This document shows, one piece after another, positions 12,259 through 25,400 of a stretch of DNA of 64,000 nucleotides. The stretch covers positions 23,228,745-23,292,744 of the forward strand of contig NC_053127.1 in assembly GCF_010015445.1 (NCBI RefSeq), in the 5' to 3' direction. This stretch comes from Perca fluviatilis. Its lineage: Eukaryota > Chordata > Actinopteri > Perciformes > Percidae. Under the pieces are notes generated by a model, which was given only the letters and a program-made list of their open reading frames with translations, did no database searches and was not told the origin of the DNA. Each line of letters begins with the position of its first letter. The stretch's first letter is position 1. The translations under genes were made by a program, and so were the position numbers.

Positions 12259-15200
12259 TCAGTCTTGTATTAGCATTTCCCTCCAGTTGAAACTGTGATT
12301 GGGTCCATGTGTCAGAGGCAAGATGGGTGGGTCGACCAGCTGCCACACCCCGGTCTCTCCCATTTCTTCACAAGCGCAAAAACCCAAGTAAGGAATCTGC
12401 ACAAAGAGACGACAGATGTGCATGTTATCAAAGAAAAAGAGATGAGGAGAGGATAGAAATGAAAGAGGCGTTGTAACTAAAGCAGCAAACTGACCTTTCG
12501 GACAACTTGGACAAAGTCCTTGGAGTTTTGGGGGCTGAGGCCTTGTATCTGGCGAGTGCAAGCCTCCAGCGAGGACGCATGGGCCACAATCAGGACTGTG
12601 TTTCCTGTGTGAAAGAGGTACAGAACAGAGAACCGCATTCCACAGATACCATTAGCTTTCTCTACTGTTTATGGGCACTCAGTTGTCAAAAAATATGCAG
12701 CATGAAATGTTCGGGTTCTTTGACTTATTTCCTTTAATATGAAGATTAGGAAAGCATCCAAATTAAACATCTTGAATCAGAAGGCCAGCAAGCTAAAAAC
12801 AAAGTGCTTATTGTGTCACCCTATTCAATTTCAAGGTTTTATGGTATGGCGTGTAGAGTCCAGTACATTTTCTTTGTGTAGGGCCAGCAAAGCAGGAGTC
12901 TGTTTCAGGCAGATCCCATTGTTTAGTTTTGATTTCATTGGCTCATGCTTAGTGTACAGTGGCCGCCAGAGATTAAATTTAGAACAGGAAAACATCAGTT
13001 AACAATAAGCATTAACATGTAATCATCTCGAAAAGAAAGTGGACTTGTAGCCAGTAAATGCTGCCAACATTTGGTGCTTAGTAAAGGTGGTATTCGTTTA
13101 AAAACCCTGGATAATATGTTTACAACTCCACCTTACCCAGGCCTTTGCTCTCTGACAGGATCTCTCTGGTTACTTGGAAGCTCCTGCTGATGTATGTGTC
13201 ATAGGTCTCTGACACCGCCAACTTACTTATGGGAATATGAGGTCTAGGGACAAAACGGTAAATAGAAAGGACAATAGTAAATTGCAGCATCACAGATAAA
13301 AGCTTATTACGGAGCCCCCCTGGTCCCACTTTGTAAAAAAAATTTATTATAACTATCTCGTGGCCACGAGATACGTATCTTGAGGCCACGAGATAATTCT
13401 TCTTCATATTTTATAGCCTATATTTATACTTTTTACATGTATATATGTCACAAAGTGGAGCCAGGCAGCCAGAGTTTTCTTATGTTGTATATAGTGTGGT
13501 GTTTCGGGTGTTTTATTTTGTATTATGAATGGCTGAGACACAAGGAGGAAAGATGAGCGGATAGAGAGCGAAAAAGAAACGTTGGGGACGGAGCACAGAT
13601 AGACGGGCAGTACAGCGGAGCCGGAGCCGGAGCTGGAGGACAACGTTGGCGTTGTGTCCCGAACGGGAAAAGCAGAGTGGACGTTGCGTGCTGCTGGCCC
13701 TCTTCCCCCCTCCCTCAAACAGAAAAGGGTAAAGACTGTAGTCCCTTTCTCTATAGACTGGATGAAATCAGATTTTCTATTTTTGCCCAAATCGCACTCG
13801 CACAACGCCAACGCGCCGATCCTCCAAACATCCACAGCTGTCCTCCGGCTCCGCTGTCCTGCCCGTCTATCTGTGCTCCGTCCCCAACGTTTCTTTTTCG
13901 CTCTCTATCCGCTCCTCTTTCCTCCTTGTGTCTCAGACATTCATTATCAAAATGTGGAGCGGGTTCCGTGTTCCTCCAGCATCTCTCCTGATGAGATCTG
14001 CCTCAGGTGTGCTGGGAGGAGTCTTCAGTTCTGTGCCAGGCAAACCAAAACACCACACTATATACAAAATAAAACACCCGAAACACCACACTATATACAA
14101 CATAAGAAAACTCTGGCTGCCTGGCTCCACTTTGTGACATATATACATGTAAAAAGTATAAATATAGGCTATAAAATATGAAGAAGAATTATAAAGGACT
14201 ATGGATATGCAGCCTACAATATTTACATTACTGTATTAACAGAATTGTGATGAACAGTACTAGTAAATAAATAGAAGCAGAACTGCAGCAAACTATATTG
14301 CACACTGAATATTAAAACAGAGAATATTGCACAGAATGTGAAGTATTGCACTATACTACATCTCTACACTATCTTGAGGCCACAAGATACTATCTTGAGG
14401 CCATGAGATAGTATCTTGAGGCCACGAGATAGTATCTTGAGGCCATAAGATAGTTATAAATATTTTTTTTGACAAAGTGGGACCAGGGGAGCTCCGTAGC
14501 TTATAGATGCTATAGCGTGGGTGTTGCCATGTACCTGTATGTTGTGTCAACACTCAGGTTAGCTGCAGCCAGCTCAGTTGGGGGGATCCAGACGGGTAAA
14601 CATGTGCCTGCAACCCACTTCGTCCATTCAAACAATCCAGGCTCCACACGGATTTTTGTCTTTCCCTCCTGCTGGAGACCTGACACAGAAACACAAACAG
14701 AAACTGTCAGGCAGGAAGAGGTCTCTCCATCTACTCTGTCATGTCAATTTGTCTTGCTCTTACTTTACAGAAAATCTATAAATACACCTTCACATGAAAT
14801 GTAAAACTCTGTGCAATAAGAGTAATTGTGATGGTCACGTGTCCTAACATGAAATAACTTGGAAGTTTAAAAGGCTGTGACAAAAAAATAACAACATTAA
14901 TTAGGTGTTTTGCTGTGATGGGGAAAAATAAGTTAGACCTCCTGATAAACCTTTCTTTTCCTATCCGTTGTGTTTCCTAATGATGTCTCTAGGTACCACA
15001 GACGTCTTGTTGTAAGTTTATATAACTAGACAAATCCTATTGGAGATCCGTGCCAAACTGAGGGTTTCAGACCAAAACTAAAAATCCATCATCATCATCA
15101 TCATCATCATGCAGCAGTACCTTTTTGAAATGTACATGCCTAACATGTCATCTGAAGAACCTGAATAGATGTTGTGTAACTGGTCTGTGACTGTGGTCAG

Positions 15201-18200
15201 AGTATTGATGAGGTCCTACCCTGCAGAATGTGCTGAGCAGTCTGGATGCAGCGAAGAGAAGGAGAGCAGTAAACAAAGTCTATTGTTGTGTGGCTTTCTA
15301 ACAGGGCTTCACCTGAAATGGACCAAAATGCAACATGATTTAATTGTTATATAGACACAATCTTTACTGTATTTAACAATCCTTAAAAACCTAAAAGCCT
15401 CAGTAATCTATAATAATGTTTTAACAACATCCAAATAAACTGTATTTAAGATGTACCCACCTACAAGACGGGCCTGGGTGGAGCCAAACACAGTTATTGG
15501 ACAATCCTTATCATAGTCCCGGTGACCTCCGATTCTAGCTGGCAGGCTGGATGGCATGTTGAGATTAGAGCGAATGTATCGGCCTGGGGAAACACAAATG
15601 AGAATCTTACACAAGAAGGGATTACTAAACTTAAGTGTCTAATGTAAGCCTTCAGTATAAAAATGACTATATGTCCCCTGCAGGCTAACCTTTGGAGTCA
15701 AAGCACTGAGTAATCCAGTGTTTCCCAAACACCACATCCATCCTCTCCCCATGGCGACACACAAACAGTCTCATTTTGGACAGGGAGGATTGACTGGTCG
15801 GCCTCAACACCTGAAATAAAGATTCATTTTAAATCGTGAAGCATTAGAGAAAGGTTGCATTAAATCAGCATTAAATCTTCAGCTCCTGCTAGAAGCACAC
15901 AGTAATTATTGGGATTATAACGCACTCAGTGAGGTTCATGTTGTTCTCTTCACTTCAGCATGCAGCCTGACGATACCTTTGTTTTTCTGGAAGCCATAGG
16001 AAAAGTCACATAATACAATAATGCTGTACCTGCATAGGAGGACAGAGGCCAGCGAGGCCGGGAGTATCCATAAGACTGTCAAGCAGACTGTCATTCAGCT
16101 GTCCATCAAATAATAACCCAGACACGGCGCTGCCAGAGTTAGATGGGGAGGCACAGGTGAGCATAGAGTGAGACCTGAGGATCAGATAAAACACAGAAAA
16201 TTCGACTTTATTCACACTTGCACTTTAAATACAACACCGTTCATCCACAGTGCAAAGAAAGAAACTAAAGAAGATGTACACACAATCAACAAACTCCTAC
16301 AGACATACAGCGTACAGCATATGACCACAGAGAAACACAGGGATAAGCAAAAGTAAGGCACAGTGTAAAGTCAGTGAGTAAAAGTGGGGTTTATGTGTCT
16401 TGAAAACATCAATAGAGTGAGAACAATGAATGGAAGGAAGAAGGAGGAAGGGAGGGAGCATAACCTGTTCAAGGAGTGTAGTAATGTGGGCGAAGGAGCC
16501 AGTCAAACGGTTAGTCAAGACCAGAGTTGTATAGTAACGAAGTAGAACTACTTCACTTCTACTTAAGTACTAAAAGGCTGTATCTGTTCTCTACTGGAGT
16601 ATTATTCTTTTCTCCTACTTCCACTTTTACTTGAGTACATATTTTCGATGAATGAAATACTTTTACTCCGATAGATTTTTTATGTGCTGCATCGTTACTC
16701 GTTACTGTTGTGAATTCCTCACGCTACGGAGACTGTGTAGGTTACAGTGTGTGTACGTTAGTTACTAATCCCTGAGATTGCGTCATGTTTCTTTTCATTA
16801 CGGTTGCCCGTTCAGAGACGGTGTAAGTTTGTACTCTTTCTATTTAGCTATTGTTGCATCAGATTAAGCTATTCCTGAGTTGTTTCAGTCTGCAGTGAGT
16901 ACTGAATGTTAACCGTTTGACCCTGTGATGTGAAGCTGCCAGTTTATCTGTGTTTTGCTAGCTTGCTAACTTTCCTGTAGCTACATCACACATGTTACTA
17001 GCTAGTGTTTTTTTGGGGCTTGAATTGTTACTGTGCTGGAGAGGATGTTCATTTTACTTGCACAGTATGATAATTGTAAATTTTATTTCAGTATTTGTTA
17101 ATATTTGTTATTTTTAATAATATTTGTTAATTCCGTTGGCTACAGCCTTAGGCTAAACATTTGAAATAATATAAAAAATATGATATTTAAACTTTTGACT
17201 GCTTTCTTTAATAACTAAATAACAATACTTGTACTTTAACTTTCAGTACTTGAGTAGTAGATTTTAAAATAAACTACTTGCAATACTTAAGTACAAAAAA
17301 TGTTTAATACTTTAGTACTTTTACTTAAGTGTTGTGCTTAAAGAGCACTTCTACTTCTACTCAAGTCAAGTATGGGTCTCTAGTACTTTATACACGTCTG
17401 GTCAAGACGCAGGCCAAGATGATGATTCATTTTCTTTCTTTCTGCCTTTAATCTTTCCAATCATCTTAGAAACATCTTCTTATGATGTGTGCATTTGTGC
17501 TTAACACTGAAGGGATTTGTGAATTGTCAGTTTTGATATAACACCCACTGATTTGTGAAGTGGTTGCAAAAAGGCACATGGTGGATTAGAGAAGCAATCA
17601 GTGATGATCTGCTACTTCTCTTATAGTATGTGCAAGTCATTGATCAAATCCGATCCCAGGGCCTCCTAGTAGGGCTCCTTATGTGTCACGGAATTTTTCA
17701 TTGCAAGAAAGAAACACATGGTGTTTGTGGATATCGTGCTTCCCATCCTTACCCATGGACGACCCAAGTGTCAGACTCATCAGCACGGTTTACGTAGTTC
17801 TCAGGCAGCAGGCCCGACAGCCCCGATCCCAGCGAGGTGCCGTACAGCCAGCCCTCACTGGCACTGCTTTGCTCCACCGAAGACATGAAAATAAAGTCTC
17901 CTGGCAGCAGCTCGAGCTCATCGTCATTCTGAGGCACATACGGGTACATGACTTGCAGTGTCTACAGGGGTCAGATGGTTAACAGCTATTAGACAGAGGT
18001 ACTGTAGAATAATCATGAAGATCTTGGATCTATTCTTTTAGGGATAATTATGATTGTAGCAACATTTCTTTCACTTCATGTCCAAAAGTGGGAAACATAC
18101 ATGTTAAGAGGAAGTACGAATTTTGAATGGAAGCAAATCAAACCTCATGATTAGCGAACCGAATATCCCGGGAGAAGAGCACAGCCAGCCAGTCACAGCC

Positions 18201-19417
18201 TGAAGACACATCCACCGTTTTGGCCAACTTCTCCAAAATTGGAAGGTGACTGGCTTGGAAGTGGTATGCCAAAGTGACATGAAGTTGTTTCTTATGAGGC
18301 TCGACATGAACATCTGGACAAAGGAAAAAGAGAGAAATGTGCAAAGCAGATGTATTTACGTATACTCATGACAATGACGTACTGTTTTCCATTCTTTGGC
18401 GGTTCTCCACTGACAGAAAAATGAAAATGTATCTGGTGATACTGCTTGGCTCATCCCCAAAATATGATTACAGTAAACGCAATTAGTCCACAACTGTCCA
18501 CACATGAATATCAAAATGAGAGCCTCTTAAACGACATCATTCTCGAACAGGCCTGGGAACATTAGGTCTACAAGACAGTGTACATGTTTACTGTGATTTC
18601 CGTCAAAGGGACATAGGGGGCCTCAAACCTGCTTTAGCGGTTGCTTCAGTTGCAAAATCAGAAGCGAAACTCTTCAGCACCTCCGCCATCTGCTCCTCCA
18701 CAAAGAGGCCAATAAAGGTTGAGGAGGTGTAGAGCTCCAGCGGGAGGGGCATTGGTATACGACCTTTCCACTTGGCCACGGTGGTCTGGAGAGCATCGGT
18801 CAGAGCCTCCACCTTCCCGTCGGCACACTGAGACAGCAAAACAGGAAGTTATCAAATGTAAAACTGCTGTGAACAGCCAGAACATGAGCACTTACAGACA
18901 CTGACCATAAAGAACTGGCAGAGGGTGATGTGGGGGAAGATGTTGTGTGCCTTATTCTTGCCACAAGAGAGGCGGGACTGCTGCCAGAAGTGTGAGAGCT
19001 GCTGGAGCAGCGGGCCACTGGGTCGCAGATACAACACATACTCTCTGGGCAGAGGGTCATCCAAGAAGGGGTCATCCACGTGGGAGAAGAGCCTGGAGCG
19101 ACAGACAAGAATACACAAAGTGATAAGTGAGGAGTGGGAGCTAAGTAGGAGAGAGAGGACGGCTGATGTCCAACAGAGGGCAGTACTGTTGTACTAGCAC
19201 AGTGACACGTCAATACAATGTTGAGAGGGTTAGGTCACTAGATGTTGTATTTACCATTACCAGCGTTTCTGTTTGCGTTCCAGTTGTGCATTAATAACTG
19301 TGGGAGAGCGTGTGGGTAAGAGTGTGTGCCCCCCCCCCCCACCCTACTTAAAAAAAACCCCCCCCCCCCCCCACACCCCCCCCCCTCCCTTTTTCCCCCC
19401 CACCAAAACAACAACCA

Positions 19418-19449
<32 letters not shown>

Positions 19450-22400
19450 AAACACAAAAAAAAAATTTTTTTTTTTTCCCCCTCTTTTTTTTAAGGAGGG
19501 TGCTTCCCCCCCTCCCCCCCACCAAACAAAAAAAACAACCCCACAAAGCCGTAAATAACCCTAATAATTCAGAACAGGAGTTTATTATTCAGACCAGAGG
19601 TTCATGAAACAGCATTGATGCTGATTTAAAACACATTCTTTGCTATGAAAATATCAAAAATATCTGGTTCTATCATCAGCAAAGTCTGTTTAGCTCAGTA
19701 GATGCAAATCCCAGTATGCAGTGTATACTGGGTTTAACATCTGAATGTGAACATGATTCTGTTACAAGTGATTCAGTCAATGACTTAATAATGAGCACTG
19801 TGTTATCGAGGAGAGGGTTTTTGGCGGCAAAACAGCTCACATTCTAGGTTAACAATACATTTCTGTAGCAGCCAAATGTCAAAATATTAAGACCCCCTAA
19901 ATATTACAGTAAGAAAAAGGCATCGTCCATGCTCTACGACATGATTTATCTGTGTCATTTCATAAAACTATAACTTCTTGCGAGCTGATTGCATGATTAC
20001 TCTTGAGTGCTCAAAATCTAATTAGTGTCTTTTTATAAAACCTCTGAAGGGATTCACTGCTTCCAGCAGCTTTCTTTGGTTTCGAGGGGACTAACACAGA
20101 GTATCTAGATGGGACTGTAATTCTTCATCTCTGCCCAGTTTTTTAGTCAATCAACGCATCAGTGGCATATTTTATTTATCACACTGGACTGACTAGTCTG
20201 CAAAGCCTGTATTGTTATGTTTTGTTTTTATAATTGATGCGATTGTGGACTGCTTGGTTTATTGTGGCTGCACTGCTGAACTGAACTGAGTTGAACTAAA
20301 AGATTTGCCACACATTAGCACAAACTTTCCACTTAAACAGAGCCTCCATAATGATGCCATGCTTTATCTAAAGGCTAACTGTCCATAAAGACAGCACTAA
20401 TTGTTAGAGCCCGACTGATAAAGAAAGGCCGATATCGATACAAGTATTTGGTGATTTAAAAATCTGATATTCCGATATATCGGCTGATATATATTTTATA
20501 AAAATATCCAAAAACGCGTAATAAAACAAACAGATTTCCCTAACATTAGTTATTTGTAGTTATTTATGAGTCCTCACTAAAACAATTTGATATGGCAGTT
20601 TAAAAATAAACTTGTTTGCTTTATTGTCACAACAGAATAGAGGAATATCAAAATATATTAAAGTTCTGATAAATAAAATGTGTAAAAATACAAACTTAAA
20701 ATATGAAACACGAGTGTTGCCAACAGGGACGTTGTAGAGCGCCCTCTGATGGACAAACTATGCAACGGCAACACTCACAGCATGGTTGAAGGGTGTTTCC
20801 GTTTTTAAATATTCATTTATCGGCCATTATAAATGCCGATACCGATAGTTTGGAAAATGCCTAATATCGGCCCGCTGATATATCGGTCGGGCTCTACTAA
20901 TTGTCACTGGGCTAAATGGCCAATCTAATGAAGAGCAAACAAACATCTACCACTGGTATCAAAGTAAAATGAACAAGCAGGAAGTGCTGTTTACTTCACT
21001 ATCGCAGAGCCTCTGTTTGACTTAATTCACAGCATCACATAGACGTGTTGCAGCTCTCTATGTGTGCCGACATTGACAGTGTTCATTGTGCCACTCCAGC
21101 GTTCAAATTCGATGAGCTATTTTTAAATTTGTCCCACTGAGAGGGTCCTAGATACGGCAAAGTCCCTGAACCCCGGGGCAGTGTGCCCTGACCGAGCACA
21201 GCATGCAGCATGGGAACGCCAAGGCTACATCAACCTAACAGATGGCTCACAGAGCTACTATATGCATGCACACACAAATATATGCAGGGTAAATCTGAAT
21301 TAAAGACAGACAAAAACAGGCAAAACTTGAATTAAAGTCCCCTGTTTGTTCACTTTATCCTGGCAGACAGCAGCTGACAACATTTGACCTAATTAATCAA
21401 TTTGTATTCCTACAGTATAAACCACTGCTGCATGCAAGACAGAGAATCATTTGCTGGCTACAGTTGTCTTATTCAGAGATTCCACCTGGTGCTGTGTGGA
21501 GGAGGAAAAGAAGAGGATTTTTCTCTCAGAAGGCACGATGGGATTACAAGCAGATGTGACTGAGGAATCACACAATCCAATCCAGGCTAGAACATTGGAT
21601 TGCTTGCCTCTTATCTCTGTGGTATTTTATGAGAGTGAACCCTTGAGACGTGATATAATAGAAAAGGTCTTACGCTCACAGAGAGGTTTACTTGAATTGA
21701 ATCTGCTTTTAGACTGCTTAAATGACTAAAAACACTATTCCAGGTATAAATAATAATACATTGTCAAGCATGAAATACAGCGTGGTGTTGTTTGCCATTT
21801 TTACTTATTGATGTGGGATGCTGGAGGAGGATAAATAACAGCAATGTCTAAAACAAAAGATGCTTTGGTATTCGCTCAAAATGTTAATGCAGGAGGCTGG
21901 AGGTTAACCTTCAGGACTGTAAATAGGTTATACAATAGATGGAATACGATGTTAACAGTGTGCATGGCATTTCATGGCTGAATGTATATGAAAAAGACTT
22001 AACTGTCTTTGCCAACACACAAAAGTTGTCCAAATATGAAACGAAATGATAGTTGCTCTTAATCCTTTAATATTGACTATATGCTGCTAGCCTGATCTAC
22101 TATTTATTTTTATTACATTGTACTACATTGTTCCCCTAAAAAGCTTTACAGTGTACATTTAGACTACAGAAAATATAAAAATTCATGAAATGTATATTTT
22201 ATTATGTTATGGAGAAAAAAAAATTGTACATTCAGCGTTAAAGTTGAATTTAAATGTTTAAATAAACTTCTTGTTTTTTTGTTTTCCGGAGGATCCTTCT
22301 GCTTAGTGAGAAAATAGAAAAGCTTAGTGCACTAAGCTAGACAACACTACTAGTGTGTTAGCTGAAGCCATCAGTGCCTGTAGCCCCACCCAGGTAAATA

Positions 22401-25400
22401 ACCGCCAGCCGACACTGCTGACTTGTTATGTGCTCACAATTAACTGTGGATTGTTTCTTTACACCATTATGCTTGATGGCGGGCCTTTGTCGTTTTTGCA
22501 CCAATTTCCAAGTGACACAACAATTCACAGTGTAATAACAATGATAGAGCTGCTCTCACTATGAGATGTAAGAAACACTTTGTAAAGCACGGAATCGCCT
22601 GTTACACATTTTGGTCGTAAAAATTCATTAAAATTTGATTCCTTAGAAATGTACTTGAATGAATCCCCTTTCCCACACTTTTACAAGATACCCTTTTTTT
22701 ATTTTGTACTTCATTCTGTATTTCTGACAGTCATGTTCTCAGGTGTCTAGTACTGAACGAAGATCATGTTCTGGGATGTCTGAATTTTTGTATGCTTCTA
22801 AATAAAGTTAATTTAAAAAAAATTCAAGACAGCAGAAAGACATTTGGCCTGGCTCAGACTGCAGTGACGAAAACTTTAAAAGGTGAGATGTATAGTTTTG
22901 CTCTTTCACAAAGTACAACATACTGTCTTGCATGCACAATGTAAAAAATGTGGATCCTTGCATTATGCTGCCTCAGTGGGGCCCCCCCTTTCTTACGCGT
23001 GCACAAATAATGGAATCAACAACTAAACACATTAAAGCAAAACTAGAGCACTTTTCCCGCTTCGGTCCCCCTACAGGTTGGAAGCAGAATTGTCCATTAC
23101 CACTGTCATAATGTCTCATTATGTCTCATTCGAACTACAGATCGGCTACCCGATCTGGCAAACTTGCGTAATGTAATGTAATGGACAACTCCGCTTCCAA
23201 CCTGTAGGGGGACAGACGCGGGAAAAGTTTTCTAGTGTTGCTTTAATGCGTTTAGTGTCCGAACAACAATCCAAAAGGATATCTAATTTACTTTAATAGA
23301 AGGCCAAGAAAACCATACAATGTTCACATTTTAGAAGCTGAAATCAGAGAATTATTGTTAAAAAAAAAAAGAATAATTGATTACTGTTGATCAATTACTC
23401 GACTAATAATTTCAGCTCCACACATCTATCAACAACCTAACTATTACAATACCAGCAAGCTATTGGTTCTAATCAACACACCCATATTACAGTTGTTTTT
23501 CCTCAGATTGCTTGCTTTCTCAACATCTTTCTTTCCCTTGTTTTTTGGACATGATTGTCTGGAACTTTTCTTGGAATGTGGGAGTTAATAGCTTATTAAC
23601 TCCCATATTCACCTTTCAGAAGGGGAAGATAGGTTTTAATATAGTTTTAGACACAAAGAAAACTAACTTTTTACTAACTTTGACTTCCACCATTCTCCCC
23701 AATTCAAAGCCCCTGTTGGCCTTTATATTGCATGGATGTGTACCTAACACTACATGCAAAGTGTTGTCTTTTTCACACTATATGTTAAGAATAACATGTT
23801 TGGATTATATATTGGCAATTCTGTTCTGTTTCCATTTCTCGAGACAGAAGAAAGCCGGATGCGGACATCAGAAATTGACCGTCTGGGAGCAGCGCTGGGC
23901 AGAGATGGTGGAGATTCACAGGCGCTGTCTCTCTCTTATGGGCCAGCTGGTCCATGTTTTGGCCAGGAAGACAGTACCTCTTGCACAATAGCCATGTGTG
24001 TAGCATCTGCTGTTCGACACTTAGTATTTTTAAAAATAAACTTTATTCAAGTTTGTTTTTGTTGAGCTGAATATTCATTGAAACAGTCACGGGCCAACTG
24101 TCCTCAATAAATGCAGCTAACCCGGAGGCCTCTCCTTTGCTCTTAGCAAGAACTGAGCGAGTTATTTTTAAACTGCATTTCCTGTTCACAGCTAGACAAA
24201 AGGCGTAGAGGGTGCTAGGAAGAGAAGTCGCCCCCTAGTATGGCCTTGAAATCAGCAGTACTGTTATTAATTAATAACAGTGTCCATTATGAGATGAGTG
24301 CTTACAATTCATTTGCACATGTACTACAACTGGAGGCGGTATTGGAAACTAATTCATTTTTAACTATATCAAATAATTTTTCCATCTACATATGGCAAGA
24401 GTTTTCTGTTCCTGTTCCTACATTTAACCCTACTACAGATAAAATGTTCTGGCTGCCTGTTGCGTGTTTAAACAGCAGCATTTGTGGCTTTGGACGGTTT
24501 ATTACAGCTGACCTTTTTACTAAACTTGGATATCTTCCTGGCTGCTAAAGAACGTTATCGCTTAATATCAGACAATCTTCACACTTCTCATAGTATATCA
24601 TTAGTGTGATAGTGTGAGTGTGTTTGAGTGTGTTTGAAGTTCCTGTGACAAGAATCAACTTGCCTTTCATGGCAACATATTAGCCAAGAAGTAAAAAGAA
24701 ATTCATAAACTTAAGCCAAAAGTAACAAGCACTTCAAACTGACATTAACAATATACCATGTCACCCTGTCTCAACCATAGACTGTTAATATTAATAATAA
24801 TAATATACAGTCTATGGTCTCAACTAGGGATGTCCAGATCCGATCACGTGATCGGAAATCGGGCCCGATCACGTGGTTTCAGACTCGATCGGAATCGGAC
24901 GTTACCTCCCGATCAGGACTCGGATATATATGTATATATATTCTCATTATTTTTTAACACATCTATAGTTATGCGGTGGCAAAGAGTTAGACCCTTTTGA
25001 CTCCACACAGAAACAGCAACGCGTGCGGCATGACATCACTTTGTTGCAGAGACGCTATTGGTTAAATGCCGGCAAAGTAGAACATGGAAGCAGCTTGAAG
25101 CAGAAAGCGCGAGTATGTCTGCGGTCTGGAGGGGAATTAAATAAAAAATAAGGAACATCCTGGATTTTTTTTTATATATATTATAGAAGTATCGGATCGG
25201 GACTCGGTATCGTTAGATACTCAAAATCAAATGGCAAAAAAACCTGATTGGGACATCCCTAGTCTCAACCTACACACACAGCTACATACTCCCAAGAGCC
25301 CCTCCCAGACTCAGCTCTATAGGCAAATCATCATTTCCTGTTTACAAGCCAATGGCGAACATTCATCACTAACCACTTATCACTCCAACAGCGCGGAGGG

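Noticed and set aside
13654..14181. A 175-codon open frame on the plus strand
   Set aside because: It lies within the foldback element, and its C-terminal part repeats the reverse-strand translation of the other arm; it has no domain and no splice context.
14356..14553. Open frame with repeated WPQDT peptide
   Set aside because: The repeats are just the ATCTTGAGGCC palindromic units of the foldback element read in frame, running into ubash3b exon 11 antisense.
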